Positions 12,703 to 42,200 of a DNA stretch of 64,000 nucleotides are shown here, one piece after another. Every line of letters begins with the position of its first letter. Within the stretch, counting starts at the first letter, position 1. Position numbers and translations under genes: made by a program. Below the pieces are notes generated by a model. That model had not been told where the DNA came from. It searched no databases and saw nothing but the letters and a program-made list of their open reading frames with translations. The stretch is from Hoplostethus atlanticus (taxonomy: Eukaryota > Chordata > Actinopteri > Trachichthyiformes > Trachichthyidae): assembly GCA_034670405.1 (NCBI GenBank), contig JAXDDX010000013.1, forward strand, positions 5,976,001 to 6,040,000, in the 5' to 3' direction.

Positions 12703-15700
12703 CCAGCAAAACACCCCGCCCCCCCGTGATAGTCCACAATGGAACATTCCAGGAAGTAGTATAAGGTCCCTTTACATTTAAAGTGATTCCCTGAACACTC
12801 CTTTAAACCCCCATAGGAATCCAGGTAGCTGAACTGAACTATGCACACATACAGACTGAACCCTGAAAAGCCATATTAACACACAGAACCTGTGAACTAA
12901 TGAATAGTCTTCTCAAGTGTTGTCATCATATCGGGGCCTTCCAGATTCTTTCCTTTTTGTTTTTCTGCCTGTGGCGAAAATTATTTTTGGATCCCATTTG
13001 CCAATCGTTCTTTACTTTAAATGGGTGAAATAATGAACGTAGAAATGACGAAGCTATTACATTTATTTTTTTTTTTTTAATTGCTAAACTATGGTGTGGA
13101 TGCTGCGTTTTCCTCAGGTTTTTTTTTTTTTTTCATTGCAGCCTCAAAATCCATCAGAATCCACCTCAAGAAATAAAGAAATGTAGAAAAAAGCAAAAAG
13201 CAAAAACAACAATAGTCAATATTAGTGCTGGATGTAGTTACAGGCAATTCTTTTTTTTTTTTTTACCCCTTTTCATTTTCACATTATACTGAAAGGGACC
13301 GGGATCTGAAATCCCTTATTTTGGCCGGAAAAATGACGTCATGCTTGAGAGGACTATTGTAGCTTGTTAGAGCTTAGCCTACTCTGTTTATTGTACTTGC
13401 ATTATCATAGAAGAGAATGTACTGAAAGAGGAATTTGGTAGTTAGGAGACTATAATTTCCCCTTAGTGAGCAAAATGTTTTACATTATTACTTATATGAT
13501 ATTGTGTAATAATTCTATTCAATTTAAAATGTACCTAAATTGCAGTTTGGAAAGGCAAATACAAATCTAATGGTTGTGCTGGTATTACTGGGTAGGGAAA
13601 AAAAGGACTGCATCGCATTTTTGGCCTGTTGGTCAACTTAACCTTTATGTGATGAGAGGACTGACAACAAAAAACAAAAAGTCGGTGTAGTCCTTTAAAG
13701 CTCTGCAGCCTGCTGTACCAGTTAAACTTAACTTCAAACACAGGCTAGTTTGAATGGAAACATGCACTAGTCCGGTTTAAAGTTTTAATGGTTGAACCAA
13801 ATGAAATAGTTCCAACATAGACATAAGTTACAAGTTAAAATGTACTATTGCTAGATTGGAAAACTTCTGGAAGACCCAGAGGAACAAATACAGGCATAGT
13901 TTCCGTCGGCAACATGAAACTAGATCACTAAACTGCAGTTTTACCTAGCATTAGAGTTAGGGGGGATTGCAAAGACCTAACTACAGTTTTTAATCTGTTG
14001 TAATGAACAGGTTACACCACTTGATGTCACTGTTGTCTGTATTAGTTACATCTAGTTGTGTACAGATTGTCTGGGATTGTAGTTGGTACGGGAGATAAAC
14101 TACAATGAATCCTAATACTAAACACTAGATAACATACCTGTTTGTTGACAGTTGACCGCAGTGGATCAATTGATTGGATGATACTCCTGAAGTACATTCA
14201 TTTTTTAATCGTTTATTGTTGTCAAAGTTTGGATCAAGTTTACTGCACCCCCGGTAGAAAATACATGTCATGTTCAATTAGGTTTATCATCTTTTTCTGT
14301 CGCTATTGCATATGTTTGCTATAGTAACTTATCCGACTACTGTTAATTTGGGCGAGAAACTGATTTTAGCTCCCGTGTCATTGGCCATTGAAGGTGAAAA
14401 CATCACTGTCTGAGGCAATGTTTTGGTTAGTGGTCCCTTTACTAAGTCTCCATGGTTCAACTAAACGAAAACAGCTTTAATGTCAAACTAACTAGTTTCA
14501 AAATAAGGTTAGTGTAGACTTGACACCCTAATGCATGTTCAGCTGGTGCAACAGGTTGCAGTGGTTTATATGGGAGCCTTTATAATCAATAATTGGGTCA
14601 CTGGTTGTTTATTAATACATGGGCTATTGACACTTTATTTTGACACATTATTGTAACTCCTACCTATTGTTCATTCACTACAGTTTAAATCTAAAACTGT
14701 AATGAATTAACAAAAAGGCACAACCCTCTGCCCTCCATAACAACAAAGAAAATTAGAAGAGTTTGCTTGAAGTTAGACTGCTTAGAAAAACCATGTATGT
14801 GTCTGTGTGTATGTCCAAAATAAGCCTAATGGTTTTTATACAATATGCTGTATGTTTGTCCCATTTAATTTTAATACAGATTTGAACAATATTACATGAT
14901 TATTTTACATAGGAAAGAAGCAGGTAGACATTTGGAGTAGGGATATTGATCAGCGTCCAGTGATCATCACAGCCAAAACCTATTTTTCTATGCGTTCCTG
15001 TTTCGGTACAAGCGTGAGCGTGTTTGGTCTCAAAGCCTGAAACTGAGTGTCACGTTTCTCAACGATTTTTATTTGGGGAGAGATAATGTACCTGTGTGTC
15101 TGGCAGAACAACCTCTGCATTTTTTTTAACCAAATTTCCATCCGATAATTATGCAATAGGTTTGAACCACAAGTGCTACTACAGTTTTTCGTTTTGATTA
15201 TACTGCATGTGTGCTAAGAGCTGTGAGGCAGCTGAAGTTCTTGGGCCAACGTTTCTGTCACTCGTCCTTTAAGTTGGGATTTTGGGGGAAAGCTGGTCAA
15301 TACTGATGCCATGGATAAGCCTGGGATCTACCCGTTGCAGAGGTATATAGAATTAAACACTATTCACACAGAAAAAGGGAAGGGAATAGTTCTCAGTTTA
15401 AGAGGCATACCACTATTACATGTACATCCTCTATTAGAAGGTACTATGGTAGTTCATTCCAAATGAATCACGGTAGAGATTGAATTTAGAATTATTTGTG
15501 CTATTGAATGACTTAACCAACTTGAATGAATAAAAAAAACTACTGTGAAATTGACTCATTTGTTTCTGCATGTGCTACAAGCTGAAAAGGTCAGCAACAT
15601 TATATTGGCTCACTATATGTATTTAGAAGATAGAACTATGCATTATCCTTTACATGAACACCATAAAATAATAAATAAATAATATGATGGAGGGGAATTC

Positions 15701-16182
15701 ATCCATCTTCAGGTAAAGAAACTGCTTTCCATGATGGCTGAGACAAAAAGCATCACATCCTAAAACTAATCCATATTGATAGACTAATAATATCATGTGT
15801 GCAACATTTTATCGCTGTGTCAATCATTCCGTCGTGGATTTATCTTACGACATTGTAATAAAAATGTACAAATATACATTTAAATAGTTTTTAGTCTGCT
15901 TTGGATAAGCACTGAGAGGTTTATTTCATGAGGATAATAATAATAACTGTAATAACTGTTAACTGTTTCCTAAATCCTATCTAGAGAACAAATACAAAAA
16001 TAAAATAACCCTAATCTGTGGTCAGCCAGACAGCTCTTGTTTTGAGTGATATTTCATGGCAGATCATCTATCACGTGATCCTGGAAATAGTTGGTATCAT
16101 GCTGAACTACCAACTCTGACCAGAGGCCGGTAGGGGCGCTGTGCTGAGGCTATGTGTTGACGTGTAGGCAAAGGGAAAAGAG
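12703..16182. other. twf1 3'UTR and twf1-rint1 intergenic region
   Basis: No coding exon is recognisable here. It is AT-rich with poly-T runs (13063-13080, 13120-13134, 13250-13264). Candidate poly(A) signals AATAAA lie at 13172-13177 and 15856-15861; the latter is followed by a TGTACAAATA Pumilio-like word. The 3' end of twf1 cannot be fixed. Near the right edge ATCACGTGAT (16070-16079) is an E-box palindrome about 105 bp before the rint1 start and may belong to its promoter. Confidence 0.5.
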
Positions 16183-25989
<9,807 letters not shown>

Positions 25990-26862
25990 CAGTCCACTGT
26001 GTGTGTGTGTGGGTGTGTGTGTGGGTGGGGGAAACGACATTGAATTGACTTTCAGCTGCTTCCCTCTGCTTGTATAAGTTATTCTGTAGCTGTGTGATGA
26101 AACCCTCATCTGGCACCTTACTAGGCTAAAATAAAACACAAACAGGTATTTCTAAATGCCATTTGTGCCAGGTCTGGTGGGTCATCTATCAAACCCAGCT
26201 GCCCTGGAAAGCTCTCATTGTCACTAACCTCTTGGCCACCGGTTAAGCCAGCGGTTGGTTGTGTGTGTCTGTGTAGATGTTTTGGACTGAACCCACCCAG
26301 GAGTCGGTCCAAACCCGACCCATTCACATCTAGAACATTGAATGGTACCACAGAGACCAGTGATGCCAGGACTCGGATGCTTCTCCTCCCTCTAAGTCAG
26401 ATCATATTGACTGCACCTTCTCCAGGAATTTAAAGGCTTATTGACATTTGACATTTACAGTTAAGTCAAAGTAGTGATCACCTGGGGACACTGACACGTT
26501 CCAGACTACAACAACAAATCACTGCTGGTCTTGCTTGGCTCACCTCACGAAACACTTACTAAACTCGCTTCAATCACGCAAGTTTGCAGCATTTGAACGC
26601 ACCCCCCCCCCCCCCCCTAATAAAAGAATATTATAAACTATTTTTCTCCTATTCATTGCTAATAAATGTTCTTGAAATACAAAGGAAATACACCAACTAA
26701 CATTCATTTTAATGGGATATTACTGTCCACTTTTTCTTCCTGGTCACATCCCTGAACATAATGAACAGATTCATATCAGAAAGTCTGTTATTGAACATGA
26801 ATGTGCTCTTCTATTGATCCCGGTAGGTAAAGAGTCTTTTTCTCTTACCCTCCTCCACAGGG

Positions 26863-26875
26863 AGGTCAGAGGTCA
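26863..26875 (+). promoter_or_regulatory. Perfect DR1 nuclear-receptor half-site pair
   Basis: AGGTCA-G-AGGTCA, two consensus half-sites in direct repeat with a one-base spacer. This is the arrangement preferred by PPAR/RXR, RXR homodimers and HNF4. It lies about 1.3 kb upstream of the cmas start and 0.9 kb after rint1. Function is inferred from the motif only. Confidence 0.4.
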
Positions 26876-27082
26876 TGTTCAGCTGTATAACAGCACCCCT
26901 GGAGCTGGTAGGGAGTCAATCCCCCTTTCCCAAACCGGTCCCTCTTCACTACCACTCCAATACCAAGAGTCACTTTGTATGAAGTCACACTCACTGCCGA
27001 GGGAGGGCACACTATAATTAAGGGGAAGGGTATAAAAGATGGCTAAACTGTGGGACGCCCTTCACAGTCACCTGGACCATGG

Positions 27083-27150
27083 GATTACTGTAATATTACT
27101 GTATGATGTTGTGTAATTACAGTAATAAAGCGTTTTAAATTACAGTAATC
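27083..27150. repeat. Inverted repeat GATTACTGTAAT / ATTACAGTAATC
   Basis: Perfect 12-bp arms at 27083-27094 and 27139-27150, with two further related words (TAATATTACTGTA at 27091-27103, TAATTACAGTAATA near 27114-27127) between them. Possibly a small degraded MITE. Confidence 0.7.
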
Positions 27151-28137
27151 ACCCGTATTTTCCACATATGAACTGTAATAGTGATGCAACTCAGTAGCCA
27201 GTAATTTGCTGTAAATTTACCTTTCGATAGTTGATTATTGTTATTATTTCTTTTGTTAACACTAGGGGGCACTAACAGGTAGGCAGGTAATTGGTGCAGG
27301 TGTGGTACTGGGAGGGCACATGGTTTAACTGGAATAAACAGACTAATGTATATGCCTTGACTTCTTTCTTTAGCCTGCGTAACCAACAATAACCAGAGCA
27401 CCAGTGGCCTTTGGATACGGCAAGAACTTGTAAATGGAAATAGCCAAATAGCCACTACAACAAGTAAAAAACAAGGCAAGATTCTGGTAGCATCTATAAA
27501 TCTGTTTTTAAAGCTTGTCAAATGCTTTTCTGGCATTTTAACCTTGGTGTCATATTTCTATCATTTTCATAATATTTTCCAGAATCTGAGATGTCTTTAT
27601 ACTTGTTGCCTCTGCAGGAGACCCATACAGATGCCTCAGATCAGTTGAAAATAAGACGTGCAACACAGAGCTCTCCAAGCAAAGCAGCGCTCTCATCGCC
27701 GATTCTCTGCTCTGGGCAACGCACAGACAAACTAACCGTTCCTGCTGGCTGGCTCGCTCGCGCCCGATCTGCTCACCTCACCCTCACTGCGAGGGCGCGA
27801 CTGAGCTGACACGTCATGCAAAACAGACGTTTCGCGAGCCGCACAACGCGCAAACCAAAGAGAGGGAGAGAGCGTATTCGGCCATTTTCCCGTTCATCCT
27901 CTAGATCTTCTATATAACCTCCTTGGCGCAAGCGTCACAACTTGCGTGGCCAGTGGAGCATGCGCATTAGGGTCTTCTTGGTTCTGCCCATTTCTCTGCC
28001 ATCGAATCTTCTACCGAGCTAGTCACAACGAATACCGTTAGATAATACACTACCCTACTCAATCTTTAATAGTATTTTATGAAGTTTTTAGCAAAGTAGA
28101 ACTTATTAGGTCTGAAGGGCCTTCTATATTACTTTAG

Positions 28138-35940
<7,803 letters not shown>

Positions 35941-36023
35941 TTCATGGACATTACAGAGAATTCACCTGTGTCTCCCTGATCTGAGTGCAGTTTACATGAC
36001 CCTCTTTCTGGGGACTGAGGAGT

Positions 36024-36935
36024 ATTCCTGCCCTGACCTGTAAAAACAACCAAGAGTTTTCGTACGACATGCAGGTGTGCAACCATACATGCCGCTCCCT
36101 GTCTGGCCCTGACTCCAACTGCCTAGTTTGGCTACAACTACAGTAAATGTTTGACAGGTGAGTTATTGTTTCACGTGGTTTTGTTTCAAACCAAATGCTG
36201 TGTGTTTTGCAGCTACTGAGAAAGTCGAACGCCACTGCTCCACGGATTGTGGTATATATATATATATAATTTTATTTTTTTTCATATTAATCTTGTGTAA
36301 TTTTAGCACCAGAAAATCAGATGCTCCACTACAGTGTTTCCACTATTCATTTAGCAGTAGTGGGAAATCACAGCCAGAAATTTGTCACTACTACTAAATA
36401 AAATTTGAAAAACTCACTAGAATCTATCCCAGTTTATCCCAAAAAAACAAATAGCGGTTGGCCCAGCGCTCACAATCAACATTTTCATCACAGAAAGTTG
36501 TTTTAGCTCCACAACTGGCATTAATACAAACTTTGCTACCATGCATGGTTATTAAACCAAAACCAAAGTGTCTCACAGCCAATTTCATCACTTATTACAA
36601 CCAACCCTCCAAGCTGTGCAGTACAACGCGTTGAGCACTTGCCAAACTCTAACAATACCTTACCATAAAGTTCAGAGGTGTCTATGATTTGTCCAATACA
36701 GATTTTATTTTCATTGAGACACAACAAAGTAAAGCTTAACCTTGACTTTAAAGGATTTATCTTGGTGTGATTTCCAGAGAGCTAGTATGAAGTGTCAGAG
36801 CGGCTGTTTCTGCCCAGATGGCCAGTATGAGGACCACCGGGAAGACTGTGTTTCTCTGGACAACTGCACCTGCGTGTACAGTGGCAAAGTATTCAGTGCG
36901 GGACAGAGTGTTCAAACCAACTGTAAAACATGGTA
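36024..36935 (+). pseudogene. Gel-forming-mucin/VWF-like cysteine-rich gene fragment
   Basis: Two exon-like pieces. The first (about 36024-36133) reads LTCKNNQEFSYDMQVCNHTC then RSLSGPDSNC, the pattern of a TIL module next to a von Willebrand D domain. The second (about 36779-36932) is preceded by TTTCCAG and followed by GTAAGA; it encodes MKCQSGCFCPDGQYEDHRED with CVSLDNCTC and GQSVQTNC, again the TIL/VWD linker of MUC2/MUC5/VWF-type proteins. The exon expected between them is absent and no further VWD exons follow, so this looks like a relic of a secreted mucin-like gene or a duplicated piece of one. It is on the same strand as its neighbours. It could instead be exons of a gene whose remaining parts I failed to see; the absence of start, stop and other domains argues against that. 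Confidence 0.6.
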
Positions 36936-37056
36936 AGAGTAACAACCAAAATACTGACGCTTTCTTTGTGCGTTGCAAAAAGTCAAAGCAGAAACAAAAA
37001 TCACATGAATCGTCTTTCATTCCTCAAACCTTCAGAGGGCCAGGTAGTCGTATTTA

Positions 37057-37346
37057 ATACCCCTTTCACACACAAATCCCAGGATTTACACGGGTTATTG
37101 AACACTGGTCATTCCTGTGTTGGACCCATTCAGACCAAACTACTGTCCCGGGAATAACCCGGGTCGTCACCATTCAGACCAGACCGCACAAGACCCATGT
37201 CACTTCCACGCAGGGCCGAACCAGTAACTGTGTTATATTCCAATTCTTCGTTCTATTCTATTCTATTCTATTCTATTCTATTCTATTCTAACCAACGCCT
37301 GATGTGGGAATAACCCGGGTCGTTGCTCTGGTCTGAAAGGGGGTAT
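37057..37346. mobile_element. MITE with ATACCCC(C)TTTCA termini
   Basis: Left end ATACCCCTTTCACAC, right end TGAAAGGGGGTAT (inverted). Several ACCCGGGTTAT words are arranged inversely inside, and a (TTCTA)n expansion lies at 37251-37290. About 290 bp, no ORF. A related end is present at 29053. Confidence 0.7.
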
Positions 37347-37607
37347 AAGTAATCTATGACCTCTTTGTTCCAAAACAAGAGTACACAGAGTACTCTGAAA
37401 GTGAGTTTTCAAAGCCAGAAGTCTCAGCAGCTGGTGAAGTATTGATCAACAACCCAAACCCTGCGGATATATTATGGTAATTTTGTGCTTACTTAGGAAA
37501 TGACCCATGGAAATGGTCCGTGTACTTTGACTGGTTCCTCACTATGCTGTTCTCTTCATGCTCTTCTTTTGTTTCTTCTGTTTTAAAACACAAGACAATC
37601 CACATTT

Positions 37608-37609
37608 TA

Positions 37610-37643
<34 letters not shown>
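37608..37643. repeat. (ATT)n microsatellite
   Basis: About 12 ATT units directly abutting the Gypsy fragment. Confidence 0.9.
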
Positions 37644-37649
37644 GCTGGA

Positions 37650-37860
37650 TCTGACACGGAAAGTCCATCTAAAGTTAAACAAGTGTGAGTTCGGAGTCAA
37701 ATCACTTGCCTTCGTGGGAGATGTTGTCTCAGAGGAGGGAATCAAACCAGACCTGAGAAAGACATCAGCCATCAACGACATGGAACGTCCCAAAAACAAA
37801 GATGACGTGAGACGCTTTCTAGCCATGATTACATACCTTTCAAAGTTCAGCTGCCAACAA
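37650..37860 (+). mobile_element. Ty3/Gypsy-like reverse transcriptase C-terminal fragment
   Basis: An open frame encodes LKLNKCEFGVKSLAFVGDVV, SEEGIKPDLRKT and DDVRRFLAMITYLSKF. These are the RT palm-end and thumb motifs of Ty3/Gypsy elements (LxxxKCxF, (V/I)SxxGIxxDPxK, LRxFLGxxxYxxxF). The frame enters through an ATT repeat and ends shortly after, so only about 70 codons remain. Confidence 0.8.
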
Positions 37861-38622
37861 AGTCTGCACCACTCAGATTGGCTAGAAGTGTTTTCACATG
37901 TGAGGACTTGGTGTAGGCAATTGGTATGAGTGTGGCATTTTGAATGGCAGCGTTTTCCAAATGAAACAGAAGAGATTTTAGTTTTGAATGATGTGTCTAA
38001 TGTAGAGAACTGTGTTTAGTGTTTTGTGTGTTATAAAATGGCAAACTGAGTGTAAAGAAGAGAATGTGCTTGTAGTTTTGCAGTCTTGGTCTGAAGATTA
38101 GGTACATGAGTTAATGGTTTCAGTGATTGTGCCTCAAGTGCCAGTTTTAGTGTGTCAGCGATTATAAAAAAAACTGTAACATCAGCTGGTCGGCAGCAGC
38201 CATGATGCAGTAACGTGACAGCTAAAGAAAACTGCAATGTCCAAACCTTCCTGTTCACAACTTGTCAATGGCAAGGACAGCCAAGTTCTTTGTTGTGGTG
38301 AATTTTGCATTGATTTCTTAATATTTCTCAGAGGTGCTGAGTATTTGTCTTGGATTCCCCCTCCCACCTAATATGATCAATGAGAATATGTGAGGTGCTT
38401 CTTGTGGTAGTCGTTACTTGGCCGTGAGGACGCAGAGAGGACCATTGCTAGAAGTGACCAATGGGACAGGAAGACTTTGAACTGGCCCGGGATACACCCT
38501 GCCTAATAAAAGCTGAGTTTCTCCAGGAGGGGAAAGGCAAACTGATTGAAACAGCAGGCTTGGAAAATAAGATTTAAGATCGCAATATGCTGGCTGCTGT
38601 TTGTTGTGCTTATGCAGGATGG

Positions 38623-38626
<4 letters not shown>

Positions 38627-38654
<28 letters not shown>
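38627..38654. repeat. (TG)n microsatellite
   Basis: Short TG run upstream of transporter A. Confidence 0.9.
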
Positions 38655-38655
<1 letters not shown>

Positions 38656-39275
38656 CTTGTCTTGTACTTTTTTGTGGTGTGCTGGAGATCTTACAACAAG
38701 AGAAGCCATGTTTTGTTGTGTTTTTGTTTGTCTGTTTGAGACTTGGTTACTGATTACAGGTGGTGTTATAATGTGTCTGCACACAGGTTTTAGCACAAAG
38801 TCCTGCCAGGAGCGAGTCCTCAACCACTTCACCACATCCTTCCCATCCCTCACAAGACCGCCGTGTCCTCTCAGGTAAATACTTTAGTTTTTTCACTATT
38901 TCTAACTCTGCCCAAGTTGTATTTCCAAGATGCACTGATGGAATCTCAGCAATAGTGTGGTGTTTGATTGTAGATATATAGTATAATGGATATATAGTGT
39001 GTAACATTATATTTCTTATATATATATATATTTCTTACTGTTTTACATTTAAGCTTGAAATGCCAATACATCTAACAACAATCGATTAGTCTGTTTTCAA
39101 TTCAATCAATGTAAAGTGACACTAATGACAAAGTTTTCATTCTCAATAATTTTCAAAAAATTTAAGATCTTCTAAGATGAAACCTTTGAAGAGAAAAATC
39201 CATTTCCTGAATCAGTTGAATTGACGTCTGTGGCTTCCTGCAGGTCCTCCGGTGTGTTTTCTGTCAACCAGCATC

Positions 39276-42200
39276 ATGAGTGTAGAGACCAAAGAGCCAC
39301 GTGAGGCTTGTTGCTCCAAGCTCAAGGTCAGGAAAGGGTTATTGTTTCTCACTATTGCCAAATGTTTACGACTTTGTACATAAGGGGTAAATTGACCAAC
39401 AGGTTTATTTCCCAAAACGTCACTGTAGTCCTCTAACAAGTGAATCAAAACCAACTAACTGTACTTGTTTCAATGCACAATAGCTTCATCCAACAATTCA
39501 CCATGTGTGTTTTCCAGCTCTTCCTGGTCTCCCTGTCCTTTTTATACTTTTCCAAATCCTTTGGTGGTTCCTATATGCAGAGCGCCCTCATCCAGATTGA
39601 AAGGCGCTTTGAGATCCCCAGCTCCCTCACAGGGCTCATAGATGGCAGCTTCGAGATCGGTATGTCTCTTCTAAACGCAGTGCTGAATTATGTTGAGGGT
39701 TTTGGTGTTTTTTGCTATTGTCCACCTATTCCATCCATGTTTCAAATGGAGTTTCCCTGGTAAAAGTGGTAAAATTCAATATTGAATTTAACAACTATAT
39801 CAAGATATTTGTTTGCAACATGTAAAGGTAATCTGTGCTTTGGAGATAGAGAGATTTATTGAATCTATCAATGCAACCATTCCTCTCCTTCCCAGGCAAC
39901 CTGTTGGTGATAGCCTTTGTAAGCTTCTTTGGTGCCAAGCTCCATCGCCCCCGGCTGATCTGTGCCGGCTGCATGATCATGGCGACTGGCGCCCTCTGCA
40001 CAGCCTTGCCTCACTTTTTCCAGGGACAGTCAGTCCGCAGTTTCCTATATCTTCTTAATATCCATCTATACATATACATACATCATGGCTGCCATGTGAA
40101 AACTTGATTTTTATCTTTTTACTTTAATTGATTTTTTTGTGGTCCTTTGTGAGTCTAGGGCCAATGAAACCCATTTAAAATGTCATGGCTTAATTTCACT
40201 TTATTTATATTTTTATCTTTAATTTCAATGCATTGTTGTTTCAATGCATTTGATTGATTCCTGAAAATTGTGTGTGTGTGTTTTTGGGGGAGGGGGTGGT
40301 GTTTATGGGACAGTAGCAGAAAATGCAACTTATTTAGCAAGAAAGCTAAAAATGAAACTTCATTTGATGCATTCCTGATGTCTCTAATAACTCTGTCTGT
40401 GTCTCAGGTATAAATATGAGACCAGTGTGACCCACAGCACAGATATCAATGCAGGCACCCTTCCCTGTCTGTCCAACCACAGCATGAGCACTAAAGATGA
40501 GGCGTCATCACCCAACATCAAAGCAGGTGATATGACAGACACATCTGCAGACCTGGGATTTCTTGGGTTTAAAATCCTCTTCTGTAGCTGTGATCGACCA
40601 GTCATGGCCAATGTTTAAACTCACATCACCATATGAAAACCAAGAATCCTTCATATTAAATCATATTAAATCCTCCAGTCCAATTTTCCCCACACAGCTT
40701 GTGCAAAGGAGGCTGCCTCCTCGGTTTCGTGGGTCTATGTATTCCTGGGGAACATGCTGCGAGGGATCGGAGAATCTCCCATCATGCCCCTGGGAGTGTC
40801 CTACCTGGATGATTTCAGCAGAGAGGAGAACACTGCCTTCTATTTGGGTTAGTTACTTTACACTGCCTCCTACCTGAGTTAGTTACTTTACACTGTCTCC
40901 TACCTGAGTTAGTTACTTTACACTGCCTCCTACCTGAGTTAGTTACTTTACACTGTCTCTTACCTGAGTTAGTTACTTTACACTGCCTCCTACCTGAGTT
41001 AGTTACTTTACACTGTCTCTTACCTGAGTTAGTTACTTTACACTGCCTCCTACCTGAGTTAGTTACTTTACACTGTCTCTTACCTGAGTTAGTTACTTTA
41101 CACTGCCTCCTACCTGAGTTAGTTACTTTACAGTCTCTTACCTGAGTTAGTTACTTTACACTGCCTTCTACCTGAGTTAGTTACTTTACACTGTCTCTTA
41201 CCTGAGTTAGTTACTTTACACTGCCTCCTACCTGAGTTAGTTACTTTACACTGTCTCTTACCTGAGTTAGTTACTTTACACTGCCTCCTACCTGAGTTAG
41301 TTACTTTACACTGCCTCCTACCTGAGTTAGTTACTTTACACTGTCTCTTACCTGAGTTAGTTACTTTACACTGCCTTCTACCTGAGTTAGTTACTTTACA
41401 CTGTCTCTTACCTGAGTTAGTTACTTTACACTGCCTCCTACCTGAGTTAGTTACTTTACACTGTCTCTTACCTGAGTTAGTTACTTTACACTGCCTCCTA
41501 CCTGAGTTAGTTACTTTACACTGCCTTAGTTAGTTACTTTACACTGTCTCCTACTTGAGTTAGTTACTTTACACTGCCTTATACCTGAGTTAGTTACTTT
41601 AAACTGCCTCCTACCTGAGTTAGTTACTTTACACTGCCTTATACCTGTTAGTTACTTTACACTGTCTCCTACTTGAGTTAGTTACTTTACACTGCCTTAT
41701 ACCTGAGTTAGTTACTTTACACTGCCTTCTATTTGGGTTAGTTACTTTACACTACCTCCTACCTGAGTTAGTTACTTTACACTGCCTCCTACCTGAGTTA
41801 GTTACTTTACACTGCCTTATACCTGTTAGTTACTTTACACTGCCTCCTACCTGAGTTAGTTACTTTACACTGCCTTATACTTGTTAGTTACTTTACACTG
41901 CCTTATACCTGTTAGTTACTTTACACTGCCTCCTACCTGAGTTAGTTACTTTACACTGCCTTATACCTGTTAGTTACTTTACACTGCCTTATACCTGTTA
42001 GTTACTTTACACTGCGTGCTATCTGGGTTTTGTCAGTTTTGTCAGCCCACTTCTTATTTATGGTGTCTGAATGTTGCTGTTGCCCATTTTGTTGCTTTGC
42101 TGTGTGCCTGTCCTGCACCACGGCGGCTATTTCTTTTTACATTGCTGTACAATGTTATGGATCTTATTAGTATTTCCAATTTGTGGTTTTATATATTGTA

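Noticed and set aside
26640..27020. Possible extra exon after rint1 (acceptor-like CCTCCACAG at 26852-26860)
   Set aside because: rint1 already ends with the conserved C-terminus at 25989, and the following frame matches nothing I know.
27031..27120. TATAAAAG box followed by a short ORF starting MAKLWDALHS
   Set aside because: Only about 27 codons, no homology that I recognise and no splice donor that extends it; not called a gene.
40831..42028. Regular 30-bp repeats resembling a CRISPR array
   Set aside because: There are no unique spacers; units are contiguous near-copies of an exon/intron junction in a vertebrate gene.
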